A DNA stretch of 64,000 nt from Thermosynechococcaceae cyanobacterium MS004 (GTDB lineage Bacteria; Cyanobacteriota; Cyanobacteriia; Thermosynechococcales; Thermosynechococcaceae): contig JAKRSB010000141.1 in NCBI GenBank assembly GCA_022402525.1, forward strand, positions 1-64,000, written 5' to 3'. Numbering within the stretch: position 1 is the first letter of the stretch; every line of letters begins with the position of its first letter. A program made the translations under genes and the position numbers. Positions 17,785 through 26,269 of this stretch are shown piece by piece. The notes beneath the pieces were generated by a model. It worked only from the letters and a program-made list of their open reading frames with translations, ran no database searches and had not been told where the DNA came from.

Positions 17785-18447
17785 ATGAATGCACCCCATC
17801 CAGTCCAGACTTTTGGAAATTTCCTGGAGGAAATTCCCGCAAGTGATGAATACCTGATCTTGAACTTTTCTCCAAGTTCTGCACCCCGTAAACGCCGCTG
17901 GGGAAACTATGGACTTTCGGCAGATTTCTTGGGAGACTACTTTTCAGCCTTCTTTCCAGGAGATGAGCCATCTGAGCAAAAAATTAACCGCAGAGAAACC
18001 GTTAAGGCAGCAGTGACCTATATTGCCAATGAACTGATCGAAAATGCGGTTAAATATACGGATGAAGTAGCTGGCTTACCCATTGGAATTGCACTTTATC
18101 TCTATGAACAAGAAATTATTTTCCGCGCAACTAATTATGCACCTCAACAGTCTGTTGAAAAATATCAAGCCTTTATTCGGGATTTTTTGAGCGCAGACCC
18201 AGAGGAATTTTACGCCAATCAGCTAGAAAAAACTGCTCTCGGCCAAGAAGAGTCGAGCTTGGGGATTCTAACCATGAGTAATGACTATGGCGCAAAATTT
18301 GGCTGGCTATTTCAACAGCAAGCGACAAGCTCCAGTTCGACTTCCGGTTCAGTCCCCAGTTTAGTCCCCAGTTTAGTCCCCAGTTCAGTTTCCAATTCAG
18401 TTGCCAATCCAGTACAAGTTGTCGTGATGGCTCGATTAGAGGTGTAG
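17785..18447 (+). CDS. SpoIIAB/RsbW-like ATP-binding protein
   Basis: A 220-residue protein with a GHKL-type ATPase N box, NELIENAVKYT, beginning at Asn82. It has no HisKA domain or phospho-acceptor His, so it resembles anti-sigma-type serine kinases more than histidine kinases. The C-terminus carries a run built of 12-bp repeats (SVPSLVPSLVPSS), probably an unstructured tail. It lies just before a STAS antagonist and a SpoIIE-type phosphatase, the three classic parts of a partner-switching circuit, as in the Synechocystis icfG region. The typical SpoIIAB glycine boxes are weak, so kinase activity is inferred. Confidence 0.75.
   Translation: MNAPHPVQTFGNFLEEIPASDEYLILNFSPSSAPRKRRWGNYGLSADFLGDYFSAFFPGDEPSEQKINRRETVKAAVTYIANELIENAVKYTDEVAGLPIGIALYLYEQEIIFRATNYAPQQSVEKYQAFIRDFLSADPEEFYANQLEKTALGQEESSLGILTMSNDYGAKFGWLFQQQATSSSSTSGSVPSLVPSLVPSSVSNSVANPVQVVVMARLEV
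18348..18410 (+). repeat. 12-bp in-frame tandem repeat at ATPase C-terminus
   Basis: CCCCAGTTTAGT-like 12-bp units repeat three to five times with drift. Because 12 is a multiple of three the frame is kept and the protein gains SLVP-type tetrapeptides. Confidence 0.8.
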
Positions 18448-18524
18448 GGAAGTGCAAATAGGGGGGGGGCAAATGGGGGTACAAAAATGAGGATGAAAGA
18501 ATGAAGGCGAGAGCGAGAGAGTGA

Positions 18525-18914
18525 GTGACAGAAAGCGTGGAGAGTACGTTGAACGAGAGTCAGCAGTCGATGGAAATTAAGACCGAAGACTATAGGATTT
18601 GGTACGAGCCAGATATTTCAACGATTTTTTTGCAGGGATTCTTGCGCCTAGACGGAATGGAAGCCTACAAGCCCGTCATGGATCTCGCTATCAATGCCCT
18701 AGAGCGATCGCCCCTTCATTTGACGCTGAATTTAAGGGAGCTAGAGTTTCTCAATAGTTCCGGCATCAGTATGCTATCAATGTTTGTGGTAAAGGTTCGC
18801 CAAAAGGGAGATGTGGAGATGACCCTGGAGGGGTCTGATAAAATTCTCTGGCAGACAAAGTCTCTCAAAAATCTTCAGCGATTAATGCCAAGCTTGACCT
18901 TGATCCTTTCGTGA
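18525..18914 (+). CDS. STAS-domain anti-sigma factor antagonist
   Basis: A protein of 129 residues or fewer with one STAS domain. The motif LNSSGISML (Ser78 and Ser79 counted from the GTG at 18525) is where SpoIIAA and RsbV antagonists are phosphorylated on serine. It should cycle between phosphorylation by the upstream SpoIIAB-like protein and dephosphorylation by the downstream SpoIIE-type phosphatase. The start is uncertain: GTG at 18525 follows a GAGAG-rich stretch, while the ATG at 18570 would remove 15 poorly conserved residues. Confidence 0.85.
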   Translation: MTESVESTLNESQQSMEIKTEDYRIWYEPDISTIFLQGFLRLDGMEAYKPVMDLAINALERSPLHLTLNLRELEFLNSSGISMLSMFVVKVRQKGDVEMTLEGSDKILWQTKSLKNLQRLMPSLTLILS

Positions 18915-19023
18915 GCCTGAGGGGATTAGGTCAGGGGGAAGGGGGATTGCTGATCTGCTATTCCTGAACGGCCATAACCAAACGGCCATACCTGAATCAA
19001 GTCCCCCAACGATCGCCAAGACC

Positions 19024-21249
19024 ATGCCCAAAGACGGGTCTATTCAGACCGTTCGCCCAGCCCATAAGTTCCGTCGCCTGCCCCTGCGTCTAGTGCTGAC
19101 GGTTCCTTTTGTGGTGCAAACCATCGGCCTTGCGACCCTAGTCGGCTATCTTTCCTATCAAAACGGCCAGAAGTCCGTAAATGACCTGGCACAGAGCCTC
19201 CAGACCGAGGTACAGTCTCGCATCCGCGATCGCCTGAACAACTACTTTGCCATTCCGCCCCAGATTAACAAAATCAACTCAGATGCCCATGAATTAGGCC
19301 AGCTCAACCTATCGGACTTCAAAACAACGGGGCAATACTTTTGGAGACAGCTCCAGGTCTTTGACGTGAGCTTTGTGAACTATGCCACCCTCAAGGGTGA
19401 ATACATCGGCACGGGAGACTTTGGAGACGGCACCATCCGCATTGAGGAAATTCCGCTCAACACCCAAAAGACATCCTTCCAGTATGGAACAGACTCTAAG
19501 GGCAACCGCACCCAGCGCCTCGGCACGCAGTCCTACAACCCCTACGAAGAGGCCTGGTTTATAGACACGCTCAAGGCTAAAAAGCCGATCTGGAGCCAGA
19601 TTTATAACTGGGACGGATACCCCCAAATTCTGTCTATTTCGGCCAACCATCCCATCTATGACGCAAGGTCAACGCTCATCGGCGTCCTTGGCGTTGATTT
19701 AAAGCTTTCGACCATCAGTGATTATTTAAGTCAGCTTAAGATTGGACGCTCTGGGAAGGCTTTTATTCTGGAGCGCTCTGGGTTGCTGGTTGCTAGCTCT
19801 GTTAAAGAGCCGCCCTTTTTGATGGTCAATGGAGCAGCCCAGCGCCTTCCTGCCCTTAAAAGTCAAGATGCCGATATACGGGGCACCACGGCTGCGCTTC
19901 TGGCCAATTTCGGCAGCTTCACAACCCTTCAGGGCGATCGCCGTTTAACGCTAGAAATTGCAGGACAAAGAAAATACGTTCAGCTCGGCTCCTGGCGCGA
20001 CAGCCTAGGCCTAGACTGGCTGGTGGTGATGGTGGTGCCAGAGTCAGACTTTATGGCTCAGATTCAGAACAATACCCAAAGAACCATCCTACTTTCCCTG
20101 GGCGCTTTAGCCATTGCCACCGCTCTGGGCATTTTGACGGCGCGCTGGATTTCTAACCCCATTTTGCGCTTAAGTCGAGCCTCCCAATCTTTGGCCCAAG
20201 CAGCGCAAGACCGCTTTAGAGTCACCTCTCCCCAATTGAATGGCGCTAGCGCCATTCAAGAACACATTCAAGAACTCGACACTCTCTCTCAGTCGTTTTA
20301 TCAAATGGGGACTCAGCTTCAGCAGTCTTTTGCAGAGCTTGAAACCATTAATCAAGACCTAGAGCAGCGGGTCGAGCAAAGAACAAAAGATCTCCAGCAA
20401 GCCAACGCCACCATTACCGAGCTAAATAAAACCCTGCAAACCGACAACCTCCGGATGAGTGCGGAGCTAGATGTGACGCGCCGCCTGCAGCAGATGATTT
20501 TGCCAAAGCCGTCTGAATTTGAGCACCTGAAGGACTTAGACATTGCCTGCTTTATGGAAGCCGCCCAGGAGGTTGGCGGAGACTATTACGACGTGATTCC
20601 GGGCGATCGCTACTTGACTCTGGGCATTGGTGATGTGACGGGACATGGGCTAGAAAGCGGTATTTTGATGATCATGGCGCAAACAGCGGTGCGCACCCTG
20701 ATTGCGGCAGATGAACTGGTTACGACAAAAGAACCTGATTCGGCAAAATTCCTCATTGCGCTGAATCAGGTGCTCTATGACAATGTCCAGCGACTTAGAC
20801 CGGGCAAAGATATGTCGATGACCCTGCTCCGGTATTGGGATAACCAAATCCAGATTAGCGGCCAGCATGAAACGGTCTTGGTCTTTAGGGCAACGGGAGG
20901 CGTTGAGAAGGTGGACACCATTGATTTAGGAATGCCCTTGGGCCTGACCGAGAATATCCAGGACTTTGTCGGCAAAACACAGATTGACCTCAATCCTGGC
21001 GATGGCGTTGTGCTATATACCGATGGCGTCACAGAAGCGGAGGGTGCCAATCGATCTCTCTACGGCCTAGAGCGCCTCATTGCGGTGGTGCAGCGCCACT
21101 GGTCAGAACCCGCTCAAACCATTCAGGAACAGGTTATTGCTGATGTGCGATCGCATATCGGCAACCATCGCGTCTATGACGACATTACCCTAGTCATCCT
21201 TAAGCAGAAAGCGCCACAATCTGACGGTGATACTCTTGCTCACTCATGA
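19024..21249 (+). CDS. Membrane sensor phosphatase: Cache, HAMP and SpoIIE PP2C domains
   Basis: A 741-residue RsbU-like protein. One transmembrane helix (about 25-45), an extracytoplasmic double-Cache sensor (about 46-335) and a second transmembrane helix (about 345-365) are followed by HAMP, a coiled coil (about 425-480) and a PP2C/SpoIIE phosphatase domain (about 490-735). Phosphatase motifs are VGGDYYDVI, GIGDVTGHGLESGILM, VVLYTDGVTEAEG and YDDITLVIL, with the metal aspartates present. It should dephosphorylate the STAS protein upstream in response to an external ligand. Its last 50 bases overlap the 3' end of the convergent def gene. Confidence 0.93.
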   Translation: MPKDGSIQTVRPAHKFRRLPLRLVLTVPFVVQTIGLATLVGYLSYQNGQKSVNDLAQSLQTEVQSRIRDRLNNYFAIPPQINKINSDAHELGQLNLSDFKTTGQYFWRQLQVFDVSFVNYATLKGEYIGTGDFGDGTIRIEEIPLNTQKTSFQYGTDSKGNRTQRLGTQSYNPYEEAWFIDTLKAKKPIWSQIYNWDGYPQILSISANHPIYDARSTLIGVLGVDLKLSTISDYLSQLKIGRSGKAFILERSGLLVASSVKEPPFLMVNGAAQRLPALKSQDADIRGTTAALLANFGSFTTLQGDRRLTLEIAGQRKYVQLGSWRDSLGLDWLVVMVVPESDFMAQIQNNTQRTILLSLGALAIATALGILTARWISNPILRLSRASQSLAQAAQDRFRVTSPQLNGASAIQEHIQELDTLSQSFYQMGTQLQQSFAELETINQDLEQRVEQRTKDLQQANATITELNKTLQTDNLRMSAELDVTRRLQQMILPKPSEFEHLKDLDIACFMEAAQEVGGDYYDVIPGDRYLTLGIGDVTGHGLESGILMIMAQTAVRTLIAADELVTTKEPDSAKFLIALNQVLYDNVQRLRPGKDMSMTLLRYWDNQIQISGQHETVLVFRATGGVEKVDTIDLGMPLGLTENIQDFVGKTQIDLNPGDGVVLYTDGVTEAEGANRSLYGLERLIAVVQRHWSEPAQTIQEQVIADVRSHIGNHRVYDDITLVILKQKAPQSDGDTLAHS

Positions 21250-21796
21250 GTTCCGTGGTTTGCTCCACCCGATCAAGAAATACCACACCCTGAAGATGGT
21301 CATATTCATGCTGAAAGATACGCGCCACAAACCCTTCCAGCACTTGAGTGTGGGGCTGTCCCGTGCGGTCTAGATAGGCAATCTCAATTGAAGAATAGCG
21401 AGGCACCAGCCCTCGGATTCCGGGAACGCTCAGGCAGCCTTCCCAGCCTTTCTCTTGGTCTGGCTCATGGGACACCAAGCGTGGATTGAGCATGGGAATC
21501 GGAGCCATTTTGGGCGCATGGGGATAGCGCGGAGTGGGGCGCGACGCCACAATCATAAGCTGTACCAAAACGCCAATCTGTGGCGCAGCAATTCCAACTC
21601 CACCGGCCTGCTCCATCATGGTAAGCATTCGGTCAATCAGCGTCTGGATTGATGGGTCTTGCGGATTCTCAATCGGTTGAGCGTGCTCTCTTAAAACGGG
21701 CCGGCCAAGCTGGGCAATCTCAAGCTGAGGTGTCGCAACTTGAGTGGTGTCAGGATGACTTGTGCCAGGGTAGGCAAGGCGAGCGATGGGAGTCAT
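21200..21796 (-). CDS. def: Peptide deformylase
   Basis: A 198-residue metalloenzyme that removes the formyl group from nascent proteins. The three family motifs are present: GVGIAAPQIG, EGCLSVPGIRG (metal-binding Cys) and QHEYDHLQG (two metal histidines and catalytic Glu). The ATG at 21796 is chosen; a TTG two codons upstream is possible. The N-terminal 25 residues are longer than in compact deformylases. The 3' end overlaps the convergent phosphatase gene by 50 bp. Confidence 0.96.
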   Translation of the reverse strand: MTPIARLAYPGTSHPDTTQVATPQLEIAQLGRPVLREHAQPIENPQDPSIQTLIDRMLTMMEQAGGVGIAAPQIGVLVQLMIVASRPTPRYPHAPKMAPIPMLNPRLVSHEPDQEKGWEGCLSVPGIRGLVPRYSSIEIAYLDRTGQPHTQVLEGFVARIFQHEYDHLQGVVFLDRVEQTTELMSEQEYHRQIVALSA

Positions 21797-21809
21797 GGGC
21801 AATCCTCAA

Positions 21810-21935
21810 TCTCTAGTTCTAATCTCTAGTTCTTTAGAGGTCTATTCATTCTTTAGAGAGCTATTCATTATGAAATTTGTTCGTTAAAAAGTCTGTTCAT
21901 TAAAGCTGTTCATTAAATCTGCTCATTAAAACTGT
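21810..21935. repeat. Short degenerate repeats upstream of def
   Basis: Between pheS and def there are repeated TCTCTAGTTCT, CTATTCATT and GTTCATTAAA units at 14-19 bp spacing. The latter motif recurs about five times between 21878 and 21930, up to the pheS stop. Confidence 0.65.
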
Positions 21936-22921
21936 CGTAAAAACCGGAGATCGCTGGTGTACAGCCGCCGAATATCATCAATTTGGTGCAGCACCATGGC
22001 AAACCGCTCTACGCCAAAGCCAGCGGCAAAGCCTGTGTATACTTCGGGGTCGTAACCCACTGCCTTCAGAACGTTGGGGTCAACCATACCGCACCCCAAG
22101 ACCTCCAGCCAGCGGCCATTCCACTGCACGTCTACCTCTGCGGAGGGTTCGGTAAACGGAAAGTAGCTAGCCCGAAACCGAATCGGCACGGAACCAAACA
22201 TTTCTTCTAAAAAGATTTTGATGGTGCCCTTCAGATCGGTGAAGGTCAACCCTTCATCGATCGCCAAGATTTCAATCTGGTGAAAGACCGCTGCATGGGT
22301 TGCATCTTCCGTATCGCGTCGATAGCAGCGTCCAGGAGCCACGATGCGGATGGGCGGATCGTTTTCTTCCATGTAGTGGATCTGCACGGAGGAGGTATGG
22401 GTTCTCAATAAGTTCCCATCGGGCAGGTAGAAGGTGTCCTGCATATCTCGTGCAGGGTGATCCGGTGGAGTATTGAGAGCTTCAAAGTTATAGTAGTCGG
22501 TTTCCATTTCGGGGCCGTCGGCGACGGTGTACCCTAGCCCCACAAAGGTATCCAGAATCCGATCCGTCATGCTGTTGAGTGGATGTACACGGCCTTGGGG
22601 GAGGTAAACCCCTGGCATAGTTACGTCTAGGGTTTCTGATTCAAGCTGCGCTAGGATTTGAGCCGTTTGGAGGTCTGCTTTTTTCTGCTCTAGGGCATGC
22701 TGCACGACCTCTTTGACGTCATTGGCTACTGCGCCAATCCTGGGGCGATCGCCTGCCTCTAGCTTCCCCATTCCCTTCAAAATTTGGGAAAGTTCTCCCT
22801 TTTTTCCTAAATAGCTAACCCGCAATTGCTCTAGGGCCTCTAGGGAATCAGCCCCAGAGATTTCGACAACCGCGACCTTTTGTAGATCAGTAAGCTGGGT
22901 TTCCAGGGAGCTTGTAGGCAT
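21926..22921 (-). CDS. pheS: Phenylalanyl-tRNA synthetase alpha subunit
   Basis: A 331-residue catalytic subunit of the alpha2-beta2 class II synthetase that charges tRNA-Phe. It has an N-terminal coiled-coil arm (about 1-90), class II motif 2 ([13 protein letters not shown] followed by FHQIE) and motif 3 ([15 protein letters not shown]). The ATG at 22921 ([10 protein letters not shown]) gives the usual cyanobacterial length. The frame is open to a GTG at 22972, but the extra residues are unlike the family. It is divergent from the NCS2 permease. pheT is not adjacent, as is common in cyanobacteria. Confidence 0.96.
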   Translation of the reverse strand: MPTSSLETQLTDLQKVAVVEISGADSLEALEQLRVSYLGKKGELSQILKGMGKLEAGDRPRIGAVANDVKEVVQHALEQKKADLQTAQILAQLESETLDVTMPGVYLPQGRVHPLNSMTDRILDTFVGLGYTVADGPEMETDYYNFEALNTPPDHPARDMQDTFYLPDGNLLRTHTSSVQIHYMEENDPPIRIVAPGRCYRRDTEDATHAAVFHQIEILAIDEGLTFTDLKGTIKIFLEEMFGSVPIRFRASYFPFTEPSAEVDVQWNGRWLEVLGCGMVDPNVLKAVGYDPEVYTGFAAGFGVERFAMVLHQIDDIRRLYTSDLRFLRQF

Positions 22922-23093
22922 AGGAAGTAAGGTTAAAACCGGAACAATCAGCCCGGATGTGAAGGTGGGCACTGGTGCGTTTTTGATCTTAACCCATCGT
23001 ACTGAGCTATCCAGGCATTTATGTAGTTACAGATGAGAGGCTCACGATACTTTGGGCTGGAACCAGAAGTTTTTTTAAGTCAATCGGGTAAGT

Positions 23094-23107
23094 GTAACAA
23101 GGGGTAC
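23094..23107 (+). promoter_or_regulatory. NtcA-binding site (GTA-N8-TAC) of the purine permease
   Basis: GTAACAAGGGGTAC is an exact match to the NtcA consensus GTA-N8-TAC. A TATACA (23130-23135) follows after 22 bp, inside the 20-24 bp window expected for NtcA class II promoters, although it lacks the final T of TAN3T. The start codon is 130 bp further on. NtcA is the global nitrogen regulator of cyanobacteria. Confidence 0.75.
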
Positions 23108-23127
23108 ACTTCTATTTTTTTGCAGAC

Positions 23128-23142
23128 TGTATACAGGATACA
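23128..23142. promoter_or_regulatory. Inverted repeat overlapping the -10 region of the permease promoter
   Basis: TGTAT (23128-23132) and ATACA (23138-23142) flank a 5-bp centre and overlap the putative -10. Such symmetry is typical of operators of small dimeric repressors, so the permease may be under a second regulator besides NtcA. Inference only. Confidence 0.4.
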
Positions 23143-23264
23143 TACTTACCTTAAAATCAATCCCTTGAAACTAAACACGGCTTTTGCAGGAGATTGAGAC
23201 GCGGGGTTTCTGCAATTGATCTCGATCCCAGAGATGCCAGCAATACATCCTTCTAAACTGCCCT

Positions 23265-24680
23265 ATGACTAACTTAAACTCTGAACTTGCCTTAGATGAC
23301 TTAATTGAAGACCAGGAGGCAGCACCCAAGACAGAGCTGATTTATGGCCTAGACGATAAGCCTCCTGTTGCAGAAGCAATTTTTGTGGCGATTCAGCACG
23401 TTTTGGCCTCTTTTGTAGGGATTATTACGCCACCCATCATTATTAGCTCTGCTCTGGGTTTAGATCCGGCAACCACGAGCTACATCATTAGCATGTCGCT
23501 GTTTGCAAGCGGGATTTGCACCTTTATTCAGTGCAAGCGCATCGGCCCAGTAGGGTCAGGGTTGCTGAGTTTACAGGGCACCAGCTTTGCGTTTTTAGGT
23601 CCCATTATTGGGGTCGGGACAACCGCAATCCAGGGCGGTTCCACTCCTCCAGAGGCACTCGCCCTAATTTTTGGAGTTTGTTTTTTTGGCTCCTTTGTCG
23701 AAATTATCCTGAGCCGCTTCCTGCACTTAATGAATAAGATTATTACCCCGGTCGTCTCCGGCTCTGTGGTGATGATTATTGGGTTGAGTCTAATTAAGAC
23801 TGGCATCCTCAGCATGGGCGGTGGTGCAATTGCGGTCAAAAACGGTACGTTTGGCAGCTCTCAAAATCTAGCCTTGTCTGGCTTAGTGCTGCTCATTGTG
23901 GTGTTTTTGACACTCTCAACCAATCGAATCCTACGCATGGGTGCGATCGCAATTGGTCTAGTCGTAGGCTACGTTATTTCAATCTTCCTAGGCATCGTCA
24001 ACTTTAGCGCCTTGAGCAGCCTCTCCATCGTGAGCCTGCCTATCCCGTTCCGATATGGAATGCGGTTTGACTTAGGTGCATTCTTACCCTTCATTCTGCT
24101 CTATGTCCTCACCGCTATTGAAACCGTCGGTGACTTGACGGCTACTTCTGCAGTATCGGGCCAGCCCGTCAAGGGCAGGGTCTACGTGCGCCGTATTAAG
24201 GGTGGTGTTTTAGGCGATGGCGTAAATTCTCTCATTGCTGCGGTACTCAATACCTTCCCCAACACGACGTTTAGCCAAAACAACGGTGTGATTCAAATGA
24301 CAGGTGTGGGGAGCCGCTACGTGGGGTTCTTTGTCGCCGGGATTTTTGTCATTCTTGGCCTCATGCCCATTGTGGGCGGTGTTTTTCAGGCCATCCCACA
24401 GCCCGTCCTCGGCGGTGCAACCACGGTGATGTTTGGCTCAATCGCCGTAGCAGGTCTCAATATCGTGACTTCAACGCCCCTCGACCGACGCTCAACAATT
24501 ATTGTGGCGGTGTCTCTGGCAATGGGGCTTGGGGTGGTTTATTCCCCTGAGATTTTTGCGGATAAGGCACCAATCATTAAAAATGTGTTCGGCTCTGGGA
24601 TTTCAACCGGTGGCTTGACCGCCATCTTGCTGAGCTGGCTATTGCCTAGAAGTGCAGCGGATGCAGAAGAAGCTGCCTAA
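23265..24680 (+). CDS. NCS2-family purine (xanthine/urate type) permease
   Basis: A 471-residue membrane protein with 12-14 hydrophobic helices. The NCS2 signature near helix 10 reads SQNNGVIQMTGVGSRYVG, close to the xanthine/uric acid branch (QNNG plus GxxSR), and helix 8 has the acidic segment ETVGDLTATSAVSGQP. It should import a purine base by cation symport. The upstream NtcA box fits use of purines as a nitrogen source. The substrate (xanthine, urate, guanine or uracil) cannot be fixed from sequence alone. It is divergent from pheS and ends at a strong terminator. Confidence 0.92.
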   Translation: MTNLNSELALDDLIEDQEAAPKTELIYGLDDKPPVAEAIFVAIQHVLASFVGIITPPIIISSALGLDPATTSYIISMSLFASGICTFIQCKRIGPVGSGLLSLQGTSFAFLGPIIGVGTTAIQGGSTPPEALALIFGVCFFGSFVEIILSRFLHLMNKIITPVVSGSVVMIIGLSLIKTGILSMGGGAIAVKNGTFGSSQNLALSGLVLLIVVFLTLSTNRILRMGAIAIGLVVGYVISIFLGIVNFSALSSLSIVSLPIPFRYGMRFDLGAFLPFILLYVLTAIETVGDLTATSAVSGQPVKGRVYVRRIKGGVLGDGVNSLIAAVLNTFPNTTFSQNNGVIQMTGVGSRYVGFFVAGIFVILGLMPIVGGVFQAIPQPVLGGATTVMFGSIAVAGLNIVTSTPLDRRSTIIVAVSLAMGLGVVYSPEIFADKAPIIKNVFGSGISTGGLTAILLSWLLPRSAADAEEAA

Positions 24681-24744
24681 CATCACCCTGCTGAGTCATC
24701 GCTCAGCCTACTTTTCAGAAATCAAACTGCACTCTAAAGACACC

Positions 24745-24784
24745 AAGGAGGCCATGTTCGCAACATTGGCTTCCTTATTTTTTT
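24745..24784 (+). terminator. Rho-independent terminator of the purine permease
   Basis: AAGGAGGCCA-TGTT (24745-24758) pairs with AACA-TTGGCTTCCTT (24762-24776) around a CGC loop, about 14 bp with one bulge and one G-T pair. ATTTTTTT follows. Confidence 0.9.
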
Positions 24785-25104
24785 GTGCTGCTTTTTCTGA
24801 ATGGATTTCTGGGGGGAATTGCTTTAGATTGCTATCAATGCTCAGAATTAGCGCGCTTTCTAGCTCCAATCGATGAAGGCGCTTAATATATGAATATATC
24901 TATCTCTCGCAATGGTCTGATCTGTACTTTGCCTCTGTACTTTGTCTCCTTACTTTGTCCAACGCTTACCAAACTTAACCCAGCCATTCTTCGCGCAGCA
25001 GTCCATTCCTCATTCATTGCCCACAACGTTGGAAGATGCCTACGTTAAGCCCTTTACGCTAAGCCGCCTGCCTCATTCAGTCATTCAGCCCCAACGCAAA
25101 GACT
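24785..25104. other. Spacer between permease terminator and ferredoxin
   Basis: About 320 bp with no credible gene. Two overlapping short frames (24652-24876 and 24942-25193) have no family resemblance, and one of them runs across the terminator. CTGTACTTTG(C/T)CTC-like sequence is duplicated near 24923-24955. The ferredoxin promoter must be here, but no clear hexamers stand out. Confidence 0.5.
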
Positions 25105-25428
25105 ATGTTCAGCCCAACGGACCAGGTATATCGGGTAACGTTGCTCGATGCAGCAACCGAGTCCACTACCACACTCCAGGTCGGCAGCGATGAAACCATC
25201 CTAGACTCTGCCCTAGATCAAGGCGTTGATCTCCCTGCATCTTGCTACACCGGAAAATGTATTACCTGCGTGTGTCGCCTCGTGGAAGGCTCGGTTGAAC
25301 AAGAACAGGTTGCCCTCAAGCCCACTGAAATTGAAGCTGGATTTATTTTGACCTGTAAATCCTATCCGCGATCAGACTGTGTTTTACTCATTCATCAAGA
25401 AGAGGAACTGCTGAACTGGGAGGATTAA
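25105..25428 (+). CDS. [2Fe-2S] plant-type ferredoxin, divergent
   Basis: A 107-residue ferredoxin with the cluster motif CYTGKCITC plus a further Cys in ILTCKSYPRSD, i.e. C-x4-C-x2-C...C. The usual sequence at the first cysteine is CRAGAC(S/A)TC; CYTGKC is the variant seen in minor, non-photosynthetic ferredoxins. It probably delivers electrons to a specific partner instead of serving as the main PetF. The C-terminus has an acidic tail (HQEEELLNWED). The ATG at 25105 sits ahead of a normal beta-grasp start (YRVTLLD). Confidence 0.93.
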   Translation: MFSPTDQVYRVTLLDAATESTTTLQVGSDETILDSALDQGVDLPASCYTGKCITCVCRLVEGSVEQEQVALKPTEIEAGFILTCKSYPRSDCVLLIHQEEELLNWED

Positions 25429-25476
25429 AACAGGTGGCTCTATAGTCGTTTCAGGGAGATGAACAATCATAAAAGG

Positions 25477-25550
25477 CTGGGATCATTACGGCTCTTGAAC
25501 CTCGACTGAGAAGGTTAATGCGCTATCAGATGGCTAAATCCCAGTCTTTT
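25477..25550 (+). terminator. Possible structured 3' element or terminator after ferredoxin
   Basis: CTGGGAT (25477-25483) can pair with ATCCCAG (25538-25544), which is followed by TCTTTT. An inner stem AACCT/AGGTT (25498-25502, 25512-25516) lies in the long loop. The geometry is unusual for a plain terminator. Confidence 0.4.
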
Positions 25551-25651
25551 CACTGTGATTTTGGACAGGGCTTTTTATTTTCGCCAGCTATTCCTGCATC
25601 TGGAGTTCTAGATTGGCTAGGGCGGTGGCAAAGAATCACGGACTGAATAAA

Positions 25652-25704
25652 GCTTAGTCTAGAGAACGCTTAGTCTGGAGAATGCTTAGTCTAGAGAACG
25701 CTTA
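25652..25704. repeat. 16-bp tandem array ending at the TerB stop codon
   Basis: GCTTAGTCTAGAGAAC units start at 25652, 25668 and 25684, with a partial fourth at 25700, an exact 16-bp period. The partial unit runs into the stop codon of the minus-strand TerB gene. Confidence 0.9.
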
Positions 25705-26127
25705 GCCGATCTGCATAACGCGCCGGAAAAACTGACCAATTTTCTCTAGCAGTTTGGGGCCGTGATGAAATTCACTGGACTCTCGCGGGGCGGGTAAGCT
25801 TGCCATGAGATCATGGAATTCGTCCAGCAGGTCATGCTCGACAGCGGACACAACGTGGTCAGAAATGAGCAGATTGCCGATCGCCGCAAGGAGCTTTAGG
25901 CGTTCGGAGTCGGGGGTGTCTCGCAGATAGGCTACCAGCCAACGCTCGGTTTGCTCCGGTGGGACAGGGGTTTTCAAAAGCGCTTGAAGATCGCGATCGC
26001 CTTCTAGATGAAACCGCTTGAGGACGCTATTGAGGTAGGTCACTTCCTCCGGCTCTAGGTGGCGATCAACCCAGGCTGAGCCAATTAAAATCTTGAGCAT
26101 TAACTGATGCTGATGCGCGAGGTCCAT
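25702..26127 (-). CDS. TerB-like helical protein
   Basis: A 141-residue protein that resembles the TerB (tellurite-resistance/co-chaperone-like) helical fold: LMLKILIGSAWVDRHLEPEEVTYLNSVLKRF, then AIGNLLISDHVVSAVEHDLLDEF. These paired acidic helices are typical of TerB domains, which bind metal in some members. The function in cyanobacteria is unknown. The ATG at 26127 (MDLAHQ) is chosen as the start of the conserved part; the frame is open further upstream (ATG at 26214), but that stretch is built of short repeats (26143-26196). It follows an amidase gene on the same strand. Confidence 0.7.
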   Translation of the reverse strand: MDLAHQHQLMLKILIGSAWVDRHLEPEEVTYLNSVLKRFHLEGDRDLQALLKTPVPPEQTERWLVAYLRDTPDSERLKLLAAIGNLLISDHVVSAVEHDLLDEFHDLMASLPAPRESSEFHHGPKLLEKIGQFFRRVMQIG

Positions 26128-26142
26128 CGGAATAGGTCTCCA

Positions 26143-26196
26143 GTCTGGGGCTTGAATCTGGGGCTTGAGTCTAGGGCTTGAATCTAGGACTTGATG
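26143..26196. repeat. Short tandem repeat upstream of TerB start
   Basis: TCTGGGGCTTGAA- and TCTAGGGCTTGAA-type units recur about four times at 14-15 bp spacing. They lie in the open frame upstream of the preferred TerB start, which argues against the longer reading. Confidence 0.75.
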
Positions 26197-26269
26197 CGGC
26201 CTTCCTTTGATCATGCCGCCTTCCGAGAAGACAGACAAGTTTCTAGCTTGGCGGTTTACCGGTGGAAAT

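Noticed and set aside
23001-23264. Purine riboswitch in the permease leader
   Set aside because: The conserved loop and junction bases of purine aptamers were not found; the NtcA box explains regulation better.
24652-24876. 74-residue open frame after the purine permease
   Set aside because: It overlaps the permease end and reads through a strong terminator hairpin.
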